NCBI RefSeq assembly: GCF_000002985.6
Contig: NC_003281.10
Location: forward strand, 7,440,001 to 7,504,000
Direction of reading: 5' to 3'
DNA from: Caenorhabditis elegans
Taxonomy: Eukaryota > Nematoda > Chromadorea > Rhabditida > Rhabditidae
DNA: 64,000 nucleotides
Shown: one piece after another, positions 1-14,088 of the stretch
How the letters are laid out: every line of letters begins with the position of its first letter
How positions within the stretch are numbered: position 1 is the stretch's first letter
Position numbers and translations under genes: made by a program
The notes under the pieces: model-generated
Told to the model about the DNA's origin: nothing
Database searches by the model: none
Seen by the model: only the letters and a program-made list of their open reading frames with translations

Positions 1-3000
1 AGCACCCAATATTTAGAGAACAGAAGATTTTGAGAATTACTGCCTCCAGAAATTGATGATTTTCCCATTCATTTGTCTACATAGGGCATCGAAAAGCACC
101 CAATATTTAGAGAACAGAAGATTTTGAGAATTACTGCCTCCAGAAATTGATGATTGTGCCATTGATTTGTCTACATAAGGCATCGAAAAGCACCCAATAT
201 TTAGAGAACAGAAGATTTTGAGAATTACTGCCTCCAGAAATTGATGATTTTCCCATTCATTTGTCTACATAGGGCATCGAAAAGCACCCAATATTTAGAG
301 AACAGAAGATTTTGAGAATTACTGCCTCCAGAAATTGATGATTTTCCCATTGATTTGTCTACAAAGGGCATCGAAAAGCACCCAATATTTAGAGAACAGA
401 AGATATTGAGAATTACTGCCTCCAGAAATTGATGATTTTCCCATTCATTTGTCTACATAGGGCATCGAAAAGCACCCAATATTTAGAGAAATTCATTTGT
501 CTACATAGGGCATCGAAAAGCACCCAATATTTAGGGAACAGAAGATATTGAGAATTACTGCCTCCAGAAATTGATGATTTTCCCATTCATTTGTCTACAT
601 AGGGCATCGAAACGCACCCAATATTTAGAGAACAGAAGATATTGAGAATTACTGCCTCCAGAAATTGATGATTTTCCCATTGATTTGTCTACAAAGGGCA
701 TCGAAAAGCACCCAATATTTAGAGAACAGAAGATATTGAGAATTACTGCCTCCAGAAATTGATGATTTTCCCATTCATTTGTCTACATAGGGCATCGAAA
801 AGCACCCAATATTTAGAGAAATTCATTTGTCTACATAGGGCATCGAAAAGCACCCAATATTTAGGGAACAGAAGATATTGAGAATTACTGCCTCCAGAAA
901 TTGATGATTTTCCCATTCATTTGTCTACATAGGGCATCGAAAAGCACCCAATATTTAGAGAACAGAAGATTTTGAGAATTACTGCCTCCAGAAATTGATG
1001 ATTTTCCCATTGATTTGTCTACATAAGGCATCGAAAAGCACCCAATATTTAGAGAACAGAAGATTTTGAGAATTACTGCCTCCAGAAATTGATGATTTTC
1101 CCATTCATTTGTCTACATAGGGCATCGAAAAGCACCCAATATTTAGAGAACAGAAGATTTTGAGAATTACTGCCTCCAGAAATTGATGATTTTCCCATTC
1201 ATTTGTCTACATAAGGCATCGAAAAGCACCCAATATTTAGAGAACAGAAGATTTTGAGAATTACTGCCTCCAGAAATTGATGATTTTCCCATTCATTTGT
1301 CTACATAGGGCATCGAAAAGCACCCAATATTTAGAGAACAGAAGATTTTGAGAATTACTGCCTCCAGAAATTGATGATTTTCCCATTGATTTGTCTACAT
1401 AAGGCATCGAAAAGCACCCAATATTTAGAGAACAGAAGATTTTGAGAATTACTGCCTCCAGAAATTGATGATTTTCCCATTCATTTGTCTACATAGGGCA
1501 TCGAAAAGCACCCAATATTTAGAGAACAGAAGATTTTGAGAATTACTGCCTCCAGAAATTGATGATTTTCCCATTCATTTGTCTACATAAGGCATCGAAA
1601 AGCACCCAATATTTAGAGAACAGAAGATTTTGAGAATTACTGCCTCCAGAAATTGATGATTTTCCCATTCATTTGTCTACATAGGGCATCGAAAAGCACC
1701 CAATATTTAGAGAACAGAAGATTTTGAGAATTACTGCCTCCAGAAATTGATGATTTTCCCATTGATTTGTCTACAAAGGGCATCGAAAAGCACCCAATAT
1801 TTAGAGAACAGAAGATATTGAGAATTACTGCCTCCAGAAATTGATGATTTTCCCATTCATTTGTCTACATAGGGCATCGAAAAGCACCCAATATTTAGAG
1901 AACAGAAGATATTGAGAATTACTGCCTCCAGAAATTGATGATTTTCCCATTGATTTGTCTACATAAGGCATCGAAAAGCACCCAATATTTAGAGAAATTC
2001 ATTTGTCTACATAGGGCATCGAAAAGCACCCAATATTTAGAGAACAGAAGATTTTGAGAATTACTGCCTCCAGAAATTGATGATTTTCCCATTCATTTGT
2101 CTACAAAGGGCATCGAAAAGCACCCAATATTTAGAGAACAGAAGATTTTGAGAATTACTGCCTCCAGAAATTGATGATTTTCCCATTCATTTGTCTACAT
2201 AGGGCATCGAAAAGCACCCAATATTTAGAGAACAGAAGATTTTGAGAATTACTGCCTCCAGAAATTGATGATTTTCCCATTGATTTGTCTACATAGGGCA
2301 TCGAAAAGCACCCAATATTTAGAGAACAGAAGATTTTGAGAATTACTGCCTCCAGAAATTGATGATTTTCCCATTGATTTGTCTACAAAGGGCATCGAAA
2401 AGCACCCAATATTTAGAGAACAGAAGATATTGAGAATTACTGCCTCCAGAAATTGATGATTTTCCCATTCATTTGTCTACATAGGGCATCGAAAAGCACC
2501 CAATATTTAGAGAAATTCATTTGTCTACATAGGGCATCGAAAAGCACCCAATATTTAGGGAACAGAAGATATTGAGAATTACTGCCTCCAGAAATTGATG
2601 ATTTTCCCATTCATTTGTCTACATAGGGCATCGAAACGCACCCAATATTTAGAGAACAGAAGATATTGAGAATTACTGCCTCCAGAAATTGATGATTTTC
2701 CCATTGATTTGTCTACAAAGGGCATCGAAAAGCACCCAATATTTAGAGAACAGAAGATATTGAGAATTACTGCCTCCAGAAATTGATGATTTTCCCATTC
2801 ATTTGTCTACATAGGGCATCGAAAAGCACCCAATATTTAGAGAAATTCATTTGTCTACATAGGGCATCGAAAAGCACCCAATATTTAGGGAACAGAAGAT
2901 ATTGAGAATTACTGCCTCCAGAAATTGATGATTTTCCCATTGATTTGTCTACAAAGGGCATCGAAAAGCACCCAATATTTAGAGAACAGAAGATATTGAG

Positions 3001-3288
3001 AATTACTGCCTCCAGAAATTGATGATTTTCCCATTCATTTGTCTACATAGGGCATCGAAAAGCACCCAATATTTAGAGAAATTCATTTGTCTACATAGGG
3101 CATCGAAAAGCACCCAATATTTAGGGAACAGAAGATATTGAGAATACTGCCTCCAGAAATTGATGATTTTCCCATTCATTTGTCTACATAGGGCATCGAA
3201 AAGCACCCAATATTTAGAGAACAGAAGATTTTGAGAATTACTGCCTCCAGAAATTGATGATTTTCCCATTGATTTGTCTACATAAGGC
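1..3288. repeat. 94-bp satellite array, left block
   Basis: Head-to-tail copies of a 94-bp unit; the landmark AGCACCCAATATTTAGAG recurs at 1, 95 and 189. Units differ at a few fixed sites: GATTTT or GATATT, CATTCATTT or CATTGATTT, and CATAGGG, CATAAGG or CAAAGGG. A 48-bp short unit, lacking an internal 46 bp, recurs (for example near 473, 805, 1975, 2493, 2835). Higher-order structure is visible: a rare AAACGCACCC variant at 611 recurs 2024 bp later at 2635, which equals 20 full plus 3 short units. The array continues beyond the left edge of the window and ends at an abrupt junction near 3288. The open frames on the minus strand are by-products of the repeat. Confidence 0.97.
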
Positions 3289-4420
3289 ACTTTGAGCAAA
3301 TTCATGAGAATATGGGAGTCTCTCGTAATGGAAATGAGAATCTTCCAGAATTTTGAGTCAGAAAAAAACGAATGAGTGAAAATAGATGTGAACTTTTGAA
3401 TGTGCTTTGTTTGGTGTGAAGATCATTGTATAGGCATGCTACACAAAGAAGGATTACAGGAGAAGTATGTCAGTTACAAAAGTTTCAAAACTAAATTTAG
3501 TATTTGAAATAAAAATTGTATTAAAATTGTATTTGAAATAAACAAATTCAGAATTTGCAGATTTTTTTCAACAAATTAAAAATTTCCAAATTGCTTTCAG
3601 AATCTTTACTTACTTCAAATCCCCATAAAAATATTACAAACTAGAAACCAGATAATATTAGAGGCTACAGTTTGGAATACGTACTGAGGGGTCCTACAGA
3701 AATATTTTTGAGCTATTTTGAAGTTTGGGGAGAATTAATATAATTGAAATATTAGCTTTCAAAGGTAAAACTGAACAAATTCAGAAGATTGTAGTTAACC
3801 TTGGCTCTGAACCGGTTCAGTATCTTTTGTTATTTTTCTCTTCCTGAAAACTCAATTTTCAATCTTTAGAACTACCGAATATCTTCAACAAAAGCAAAAA
3901 CTCGACGCGATTTTATTTCATTTTTGTCTTTTTCTTCCTTCTTTTTCTCTGAATCCGAGTACAAATAGTCGAACAACGGGAAGATGTCAAAAGAAGCACG
4001 GAGGCGTGTTCTAATATCTTCAAAGAATATACCTCTCGACGAAACATTGAAAAGCGAAACCAATTTTTTTTGTCTTCTCATAAATCAAAACATTCATAAA
4101 GCATACGCAATTGGGCCTCTGGAGAACGGCAAAAAAACGCAATTTGTTTCAGAGAAATGGGAAATCGTTCAAACGGACACACACAAAAAAGATTAGAAAA
4201 AAAAGAGAAACCCAAAAAACACATTGTTTTAAAAATATTACTTGTTTCTATTTTAAAACTGCCATAGATAGTACATATGAAAAAATGAAAAATTTTTTAT
4301 ATTTTTTATTACAAAATAAAAATGATTTGTCAAGAACGAGGACGAAATAATTGTTTATTTATTGTATACATATATGGGTCGTTTATCTCACAATAATTCG
4401 TTGATTAAGGTACATTTAAT
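3289..4420. other. unique spacer between satellite arrays
   Basis: About 1.1 kb of non-repetitive AT-rich sequence between the 94-bp and 27-bp arrays. It holds only short open frames (under 80 codons) on both strands with no recognisable domain, no convincing splice-linked exons and no tRNA-like cloverleaf that I can see. It may be the original single-copy DNA flanking the satellites. Confidence 0.6.
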
Positions 4421-7400
4421 GCCAGAGTAAAAAATAGTGGGAAGCCACAGAGAGTAAAAAATAGTGGGAAGCCACAGAGAGTAAAATATGGTGGGAAGCC
4501 ACAGAGAGTAAAATATAGTGGGAAGCCACAGAGAGTAAAATATGGTGGGAAGCCACAGAGAGTAAAATATAGTGGGAAGCCACAGAGAGTAAAATATAGT
4601 GGGAAGCCAGAGAGTAAAATATAGTGGGAAGCCACAGAGAGTAAAATATGGTGGGAAGCCACAGAGAGTAAAATATAGTGGGAAGCCACAGAGAGTAAAA
4701 AATAGTGGGAAGCCACAGAGAGTAAAATATAGTGGGAAGCCACAGAGAGTAAAATATAGTGGGAAGCCAGAGAGTAAAATATAGTGGGAAGCCAGAGAGT
4801 AAAATATAGTGGGAAGCCACAGAGAGTAAAATATAGTGGGAAGCCACAGAGAGTAAAAAATAGTGGGAAGCCACAGAGAGTAAAATATAGTGGGAAGCCA
4901 CAGAGAGTAAAATATAGTGGGAAGCCACAGAGAGTAGAAAATAGTGGGAAGCAACAGAGAGTAAAATATAGTGGGAAGCCACAGAGAGTAAAAAACAGTG
5001 GGAAGCCACAGAGAGTAAAATATAGTGGGAAGCCACAGAGAGTAAAATATAGTGGGAAGCCACAGAGAGTAAAATATACAGAGAGTAAAATATGGTGGGA
5101 AGCCACAGAGAGTAAAATATAGTGGGAAGCCACAGAGAGTAAAATATAGTGGGAAGCCACAGAGAGTAAAATATGGTGGAAAGCCACAGAGAGTAAAATA
5201 TGGTGGGAAGCCACAGAGAGTAAAATATACAGAGAGTAAAATATGGTGGGAAGCCACAGAGAGTAAAATATGGTGGGAAGCCACAGAGAGTAAAAAATAG
5301 TGGGAAGCCACAGAGAGTAAAAAATAGTGGGAAGCCACAGAGAGTAAAATATAGTGGGAAGCCACAGAGAGTAAAATATAGTGGGAAGCCACAGAGAGTA
5401 AAATATAGTGGGAAGCCACAGAGAGTAAAATATGGTGGGAAGCCACAGAGAGTAAAATAGTGAGAAGCCACAGAGAGTAAAATATAGTGGGAAGCCACAG
5501 AGAGTAAAATATAGTGGGAAGCCACAGAGAGTAAAATATAGTGGGAAGCCACAGAGAGTAAAATATGGTGGGAAGCCACAGAGAGTAAAATATGGTGGGA
5601 AGCCACAGAGAGTAAAATATGGTGGGAAGCCACAGAGAGTAAAAAATAGTGGGAAGCCACAGAGAGTAAAAAATAGTGGGAAACCACAGAGAGTAAAATA
5701 TAGTGGGAAGCCACAGAGAGTAAAATATAGTGAGAAGCCACAGAGAGTAAAATATACAGAGAGTAAAATATGGTGGGAAGCCACAGAGAGTAAAATATAG
5801 TGGGAAGCCACAGAGAGTAAAAAATAGTGGGAAGCCACAGAGAGTAAAATATGGTGGAAAGCCACAGAGAGTAAAATATAGTGGGAAGCCACAGAGAGTA
5901 AAATATAGTGGGAAGCCACAGAGAGTAAAAAATAGTGGGAAGCCACAGAGAGTAAAATATAGTGGGAAGCCACAGAGAGTAAAATATGGTGGGAAGCCAC
6001 AGAGAGTAAAAAATAGTGGGAAGCCACAGAGAGTAAAAAATAGTGGGAAGCCACAGAGAGTAAAATATGGTGGGAAGTCACAGAGAGTAAAATATGGTGG
6101 GAAGCCACAGAGAGTAAAATATAGTGGGAAGCCACAGAGAGTAAAAAACAGTGGGAAGCCACAGAGAGTAAAATATAGTGGGAAGCCACAGAGAGTAAAA
6201 TATAGTGGGAAGCCACAGAGAGTAAAATATACAGAGAGTAAAATATGGTGGGAAGCCACAGAGAGTAAAATATAGTGGGAAGCCACAGAGAGTAAAATAT
6301 AGTGGGAAGCCACAGAGAGTAAAATATGGTGGAAAGCCACAGAGAGTAAAATATGGTGGGAAGCCACAGAGAGTAAAATATACAGAGAGTAAAATATGGT
6401 GGGAAGCCACAGAGAGTAAAATATGGTGGGAAGCCACAGAGAGTAAAAAATAGTGGGAAGCCACAGAGAGTAAAAAATAGTGGGAAGCCACAGAGAGTAA
6501 AATATAGTGGGAAGCCACAGAGAGTAAAAAATAGTGGGAAGCCACATAGAGTAAAATATACAGAGAGTAAAATATGGTGGGAAGTCACAGAGAGTAAAAT
6601 ATGGTGGGAAGCCACAGAGAGTAAAATATGGTGGGACGCCACAGAGAGTAAAATATACAGAGAGTAAAATCTGGTGGGAAGCCACGGAGAGTCAAATATA
6701 CAGAGAGTAAAATATGGTGGGAAGCCACAGAGAGTAAAAAATAGTGGGAAGCCACAGAGAGTAAAATATGGTGGGAAGTCACAGAGAGTAAAATATGGTG
6801 GGAAGCCACAGAGAGTAAAATATAGTGGGAAGCCACAGAGAGTAAAATATAGTGGGAAGCCACAGAGAGTAAAATATAGTGGGAAGCCACAGAGAGTAAA
6901 ATATGGTGGGAAGTCACAGAGAGTAAAAAATGGTGGGAAGCCACAGAGAGTAAAATATAGTGGGAAGCCACAGAGAGTAAAATATAGTGGGAAGCCACAG
7001 TGAGTAAAATATGGTGGGAAGCCACAGAGAGTAAAATATGGTGAGAAGCCACAGAGAGTAAAAAATAGTGGGAAGCCACAGAGAGTAAAATATAGTGGGA
7101 AGCCACAGAGAGTAAAACATAGTGGGAAGCCACAGAGAGTAAAATATGGTGGGAAGCCACAGAGAGTAAATAATGGTGGGAAGCCACAGAGAGTAAAATA
7201 TGGTGGGAAGCCACAGAGAGTAAAATATGTTGGGAAGCCACAGAGAGTAAATAATGGTGGGAAGCCACAGAGAGTAAAATATGGTGGGAAGCCACAGAGA
7301 GTAAAATATGGTGGGAAGCCACAGAGAGTAAAATATGGTGGGAAGCCACAGAGAATAAAAAATAGTGGGAAGCCACAGAGAGTAAAATATAGTGGGAAGC

Positions 7401-8218
7401 CACAGAGAGTAAAAAATAGTGAGAAGCCACAGAGAGTAAAATATACAGAGAGTAAAATATGGTGGGAAGCCACAGAGAGTAAAATATAGTGGGAAGCCAC
7501 AGAGAGTAAAATATGGTGGAAAGCCACAGAGAGTAAAATATGGTGGGAAGCCACAGAGAGTAAAATATAGTGGGAAGCCACAGAGAGTAAAATATAGTGG
7601 GAAGCCACAGAGAGTAAAATATACAGAGAGTAAAATATGGTGGGAAGCCACAGAGAGTAAAATATAGTGGGAAGCCACAGAGAGTAAAAAATAGTGAGAA
7701 GCCACAGAGAGTAAAATATGGTGGGAAGCCACAGAGAGTAAAATATGGTGGGAAGCCACAGATAGTAAAATATGGTGGGAAGCCACAGAGAGTAAAATAT
7801 GGTGGGAAGCCACAGAGAGTAAAATATGGTGGGAAGCCACAGAGAGTAAAATATGGTGGAAAGCCACAGAGAGTAAAATATGGTGGGAAGCCACAGAGAG
7901 TAAAATATACAGAGAGTAAAATATGGTGGGAAGCCACAGAGAGTAAAATATAGTGGGAAGCCACAGAGAGTAAAATATAGTGGGAAGCCACAGAGAGTAA
8001 AAAATAGTGAGAAGCCACAGAGAGTAAAATATGGTGGGAAGCCACAGAGAGTAAAATATAGTGGGAAGCCACAGAGAGTAAAAAATAGTGAGAAGCCACA
8101 TAGAGTAAAATATAGTGGGAAGCCACAGAGAGTAAAATATAGTGGGAAGCCACAGAGAGTAGAAAATAGTGGGAAGCCACAGAGAGTAGAAAATAGTGGG
8201 AAGCCACAGAGAGTAAAA
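4421..8218. repeat. 27-bp satellite array
   Basis: About 140 tandem copies of a 27-bp unit built on AGAGAGTAAAATATAGTGGG followed by AAGCCAC. Units vary mainly at TATAGTGGG, TATGGTGGG and AAATAGTGGG. A 16-bp short unit, in which AGAGAGTAAAATATAC runs straight into the next copy, is scattered through the array (near 5076, 5227, 5751, 6227, 6372, 6556, 6655, 7442, 7620, 7909). Because 27 is divisible by 3 the unit is free of stops in several frames, giving open frames of up to 1319 codons on the minus strand that read as 9-residue repeats; the 16-bp units shift frame between the three readings. The right junction runs directly into a 94-bp satellite unit. Confidence 0.97.
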
Positions 8219-11200
8219 TACTGCCTCCAGAAATTGAGGACTTTCCCATTCATTTGTCTACATAGGGTATCGAAAAGCACCCAATATTTAGAGAAGAGAA
8301 GATTTTGAGAAATACTGCCTCCAGAAATTGATGATTTTCCCATTGATTTGTCTACATAGGGCATCGAAAAGTACCCAATATTTAGAGAACATAAGATTTT
8401 GAGAATTACTGCCTTCAGAAATTGATGATTTTCCCATTGATTTGTCTACATAGGGCATCGAAAAGCACCCAATATTTAGAGAAGAGAAGATTTTGAGAAA
8501 TACTGCCTTCAGAAATTGATGATTTTCCCATTGATTTGTCTACATAGGGCATCGAAAAGTACCCAATATTTAGAGAACATAAGATTTTGAGAATTACTGC
8601 CTTCAGAAATTGATGATTTTCCCATTGATTTGTCTACATAGGGCATCGAAAAGCACCCAATATTTAGAGAACAGAAGATTTTGAGAATTACTGCCTCCAG
8701 AAATTGATGATTTTCCCATTCATTTGTCTACATAGGGCATCGAAAAGTACCCAATATTTAGAGAACAGAAGATTTTGAGAAATACTGCCTTCAGAAATTG
8801 ATGATTTTCCCATTGATTTGTCTACATAGGGTATCGAAAAGCACCCAATATTTAGAGAAGAGAAGATTTTGAGAAATACTGCCTCCAGAAATTGATGATT
8901 TTCCCATTGATTTGTCTACATAGGGCATCGAAAAGTACCCAATATTTAGAGAACATAAGATTTTGAGAATTACTGCCTTCAGAAATTGATGATTTTCCCA
9001 TTGATTTGTCTACATAGGGCATCGAAAAGCACCCAATATTTAGAGAAGAGAAGATTTTGAGAAATACTGCCTTCAGAAATTGATGATTTTCCCATTGATT
9101 TGTCTACATAGGGCATCGAAAAGTACCCAATATTTAGAGAACATAAGATTTTGAGAATTACTGCCTTCAGAAATTGATGATTTTCCCATTGATTTGTCTA
9201 CATAGGGCATCGAAAAGCACCCAATATTTAGAGAACAGAAGATTTTGAGAATTACTGCCTCCAGAAAGTGATGATTTTCCCATTGATTTGGCTACATAAG
9301 GCATCGAAACATCGTCAGTGTTTCTCATTCGATATTTGGAGGTAATCAGAAAGTTATCTCTATTCTTTTTTGCCCTGGAAACTTTTCGAAATGAAAAATA
9401 TTTGAAAGGTTCCGATTTGATCAAGATCGGAGAGAACAGAAGATTTTGAGAATTACTGCCTCCAGAAATTGATGATTTCCCCATTGATTTGTCTACAAAG
9501 GACATCGAAAAGCACCCAATATTTAGAGAACAGAAGATTTTGAGAATTACTGCCTCCAGAAAGTGATGATTTTCCCATTGATTTGGCTACATAAGGCATC
9601 GAAAAGCACCCAATATTTAGAGAACAGAAGATTTTGAGAATTACTGCCTCCAGAAATTGATGATTTTCCCATTGATTTGTCTACAAAGGGCATCGAAAAG
9701 CACCCAATATTTAGAGAACAGAAGATTTTGAGAATTACTGCCTCCAGAAATTGATGATTTTCCCATTGATTTGTCTACAAAGGGAATCGAAAAGCACCCA
9801 ATATTTAGAGAACAGAAGATTTTGAGAATTACTGCCTCCAGAAATTGATGATTTTCCCATTCATTTGTCTACATAGGGCATCGAAAAGCACCCAATATTT
9901 AGAGAACAGAAGATTTTGAGAATTACTGCCTCCAGAAATTGATGATTTTCCCATTGATTTGTCTACAAAGGGCATCGAAAAGCACCCAATATTTAGAGAA
10001 CAGAAGATTTTGAGAATTACTGCCTCCAGAAATTGATGATTTTCCCATTCATTTGTCTACATAAGGCATCGAAAAGCACCCAATATTTAGAGAACAGAAG
10101 ATTTTGAGAATTACTGCCTCCAGAAATTGATGATTTTCCCATTGATTTGTCTACAAAGGGAATCGAAAAGCACCCAATATTTAGAGAACAGAAGATTTTG
10201 AGAATTACTGCCTCCAGAAATTGATGATTTTCCCATTGATTTGTCTACATAAGGCATCGAAAAGCACCCAATATTTAGAGAACAGAAGATTTTGAGAATT
10301 ACTGCCTCCAGAAATTGATGATTTTCCCATTCATTTGTCTACATAGGGCATCGAAAAGCACCCAATATTTAGAGAACAGAAGATTTTGAGAATTACTGCC
10401 TCCAGAAATTGATGATTTTCCCATTGATTTGTCTACATAAGGCATCGAAAAGCACCCAATATTTAGAGAACAGAAGATTTTGAGAATTACTGCCTCCAGA
10501 AATTGATGATTTCCCCATTGATTTGTCTACAAAGGACATCGAAAAGCACCCAATATTTAGAGAACAGAAGATTTTGAGAATTACTGCCTCCAGAAAGTGA
10601 TGATTTTCCCATTGATTTGGCTACATAAGGCATCGAAAAGCACCCAATATTTAGAGAACAGAAGATTTTGAGAATTACTGCCTCCAGAAATTGATGATTT
10701 TCCCATTGATTTGTCTACATAGGGCATCGAAAAGCACCCAATATTTAGAGAACAGAAGATTTTGAGAATTACTGCCTCCAGAAATTGATGATTTTCCCAT
10801 TCATTTGTCTACATAGGGCATCGAAAAGCACCCAATATTTAGAGAACAGAAGATTTTGAGAATTACTGCCTCCAGAAATTGATGATTTTCCCATTGATTT
10901 GTCTACAAAGGGCATCGAAAAGCACCCAATATTTAGAGAACAGAAGATTTTGAGAAATACTGCCTCCAGAAATTGATGATTTTCCCATTCATTTGTCTAC
11001 ATAAGGCATCGAAAAGCACCCAATATTTAGAGAACAGAAGATTTTGAGAATTACTGCCTCCAGAAATTGATGATTTTCCCATTGATTTGTCTACATAGGG
11101 CATCGAAAAGCACCCAATATTTAGAGAACAGAAGATTTTGAGAAATACTGCCTCCAGAAATTGATGATTTTCCCATTCATTTGTCTACATAAGGCATCGA

Positions 11201-12275
11201 AAAGCACCCAATATTTAGAGAACAGAAGATTTTGAGAATTACTGCCTCCAGAAATTGATGATTTTCCCATTGATTTGTCTACAAAGGGCATCGAAAAGCA
11301 CCCAATATTTAGAGAACAGAAGATTTTGAGAATTACTGCCTCCAGAAATTGATGATTTTCCCATTGATTTGTCTACATAGGGCATCGAAAAGCACCCAAT
11401 ATTTAGAGAACAGAAAATTTTGATAATTACTGCCTCCAGAAATTGATGATTTTCCCATTGATTTGTCTACATAGGGCATCGAAAAGCACCCAATATTTAG
11501 AGAACAGAAAATTTTGAGAATTTCTGCCTCCAGAAATTGATGATTTTCCCATTGATTTGTCTACATAGGGCATCGAAAAGCACCCAATATTTAGAGAACA
11601 GAAGATTTTGAGAATTACTGCCTCCAGAAATTGATGATTTTCCCATTGATTTGTCTACATAAGGCATCGAAAAGCACCCAATATTTAGAGAACAGAAGAT
11701 TTTGAGAATTACTGCCTCCAGAAATTGATGATTTTCCCATTGATTTGTCTACATAGGGCATCGAAAAGCACCCAATATTTAGAGAACAGAAGATTTTGAG
11801 AATTACTGCCTCCAGAAATTGATGATTTTCCCATTGATTTGTCTACATAAGGCATCGAAAAGCACCCAATATTTAGAGAACAGAAAATTTTGAGAATTAC
11901 TGCCTCCAGAAATTGATGATTTTCCCATTGATTTGTCTACATAGGGCATCGAAAAGCACCCAATATTTAGAGAACAGAAGATTTTGAGAATTACTGCCTC
12001 CAGAAATTGATGATTTTCCCATTGATTTGTCTACATAGGGCATCGAAAAGCACCCAATATTTAGAGAACAGAAGATTTTGAGAATTACTGCCTCCAGAAA
12101 TTGATGATTTTCCCATTGATTTGTCTACATAGGGCATCGAAAAGCACCCAATATTTAGAGAACAGAAGATTTTGAGAATTACTGCCTCCAGAAATTGATG
12201 ATTTTCCCATTCATTTGTCTACATAAGGCATCGAAAAGCACCCAATATTTAGAGAACAGAAGATTTTGAGAATTT
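8219..12275. repeat. 94-bp satellite array, right block
   Basis: The same 94-bp family as at 1-3288, in the same orientation, resuming directly after the 27-bp array. From about 8270 to 9230 two unit types alternate: one with AGAGAAGAGAAG, the other with AAAAGTACCC and AGAGAACATAAG. This gives a 188-bp dimer. Further right the units are more uniform. A rare pair of variants (TTTCCCCATT with AAAGGACATC, followed by a unit with GATTTGGCTAC) occurs near 9497 and again near 10531, 1034 bp or 11 units apart. The block is interrupted at 9307-9431 and ends abruptly where the 11-bp satellite begins. Confidence 0.97.
9307..9431. other. non-satellite segment inside the 94-bp array
   Basis: About 125 bp unrelated to the satellite sit between two partial units. 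The left unit stops just after GGCATCGAAA; the right side resumes at AGAGAACAGAAG. The segment is AT-rich with no coding potential. It is either an insertion or a remnant of pre-satellite sequence. The unit on its left carries the rare GGCTAC variant also seen at 9588 and 10619. Confidence 0.8.
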
Positions 12276-13370
12276 ATGGAGCGGTTTTGGAGCGGTTTTG
12301 GAGCGGTTATGGAGCGGTTTTGGAGCGGTATTGGAGCGGTATTGGAGCGGTTTTGGAGCGGTTTTGGAGCGGTTATGGAGCGGTTTTGGAGCGGTATTGG
12401 AGCGGTTATGGAGCGGTGAAGGAGCGGTGAAGGAGCGGTTTTGTAGCCGTTGTGGAGCGGTTTTGGAGCGGTTTTGGAGCGGTTATGGAGCGGTTTTGGA
12501 GCGGTGATGGATGTGGAGCGGTTTTGGAGCGGTTGTGGAGCGGTTTTGGAGCGGTTGTGGAGCGGTTTTGGAGCGGTTTTGGAGCGGTTTTGGAGCGGTA
12601 TTGGAGCGGTTTTGGAGCGGTTTTGGAGCGGTTGTGGAGCGGTTTTGGAGCGGTGATGGAGCGGTTTTGGAGCGGTTGTGGAGCGGTTTTGGAGCGGTTT
12701 TGGAGCGGTTTTGGAGCGGTTTTGGAGCGGTGATGGAGCGGTTTTGGAGCGGTTGTGGAGCGGTTTTGGAGCGGTTTTGGAGCGGTTTTGGAGCTGTATT
12801 GGAGCGGTTTTGGAGCGGTATTGGAGCGGGTTTGGAGCGGTATTGGAGCGGTTATGGAGCGGTTATGGAGTGGTTTTGGAGCGGTTATGGAGCGGTATTG
12901 GAGCGGTTTTGTAGCCGTTATGGAGCGGTTTTGGAGCGGTTTTGGAGCGGTTATGGAGCGGTTTTGGAGCGGTTATGGAGCGGTTTTGGAGCGGTTATGG
13001 AGCGGTATTGGAGCGGTTTTGGAGCCGTTTTGTAGCGGTTATGAAGCGGTATTGGAGCGGTTATGGAGCGGTATTGGAGCGGTTTTGGAGCGGTTTTGGA
13101 GCGGTTTTGGAGCTGTATTGGAGCGGTTTTGGAGCGGTTTTGGAGCGGTTATGGAGCGGTTTTGGAGCGGTTTTGGAGCGGTTTTGGAGCGGTGATGGAG
13201 CGGTTTTGGAGCGGTTGTGGAGCCGTTGTGGAGCGGTATTGGAGCGGTTTTGGAGCGGTTTTGGAGCGGTTATGGAGCGGTTTTGGAGCGGTATTGGAGC
13301 GGGTTTGGAGCGGTATTGGAGCGGTTATGGAGCGGTATTGGAGCGGTTTTGGAGCGGTTTTTTGGAGCGC
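12276..13370. repeat. 11-bp satellite array (GGAGCGGTTTT)
   Basis: About 100 tandem copies of GGAGCGGTTTT and close variants (GGTAT, GGTTAT, GGTTGT, GGTGAT). It is GC-richer than everything around it. Since three units make 33 bp, all frames carry an 11-residue repeat and give several overlapping long open frames on the plus strand and antisense frames on the minus strand. None has a plausible start context, splice structure or domain, so I do not call a gene. It begins abruptly at the end of the 94-bp array and fades into unique sequence at about 13370. Confidence 0.97.
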
Positions 13371-14088
13371 CGAAAAATTCAAGTAAGCAACTTTTCCGCT
13401 TTTTCAGAAAATTAATATATTTCCAGAAATGGATTCCAGAACGACAACAAAGTGCAACCAAGGGTTGCGACGAAGCCAAAATGTGAATGTGTTACCAATG
13501 CAGTACTCAATAATGTACATTTGAAATTAAGAAACTCCCTTAAATTGGGTTGTGGTATTTGTTTTTGGAAAATTTTGATGTGTTCAATTTAATAAACTTT
13601 TAATATTTTGAACTAATATTCTTTGAATCCGCAGCAGAAGGTTTGAAATTCGTCAATTTAATTGTCTGCAATATCATATTTGAGTGATTAATGGAAACTT
13701 GATCTCTCTATATAGGCATCTCTTGACCATTTAGGTAAACATCTAATTACAACAGAAAATTTCAACGAAGTAATTCTGATAAGAACTTTAAAATCACATT
13801 TCACTCAGTGCACTCTTCTCCAAGTGTTTGTCTCTTTCCAGAGATCGCAACAAAAAAGTGGTTATGTGTCAATCAACAAGTCGATCGAAAGATAAGATTC
13901 TGTCGGTCAATGATCGAGTTGCTTTCTTTTCTCTATTTCACTCTATACAATTGACTCCAGTTCATTACACTGGACATGTGCTCACAGAGCTCACTCCACT
14001 TTTTTCTCTTAATGTTTCAGAATTCTTTGTTGTTTTGTTTTCAAACAAACAAGACACTGTTTTCAATACTATATTTTCAGTTTCAAAA
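13371..14088. other. upstream region of the ALDH9-type gene
   Basis: AT-rich sequence between the 11-bp satellite and the aldehyde dehydrogenase start. A pyrimidine-rich acceptor (ATTTTCAG) lies ten bases before the ATG at 14089 and could be a trans-splice or 5'-UTR intron acceptor. The frame is open back to about 13828, but the upstream part shows no ALDH similarity, so I treat it as non-coding. Confidence 0.5.
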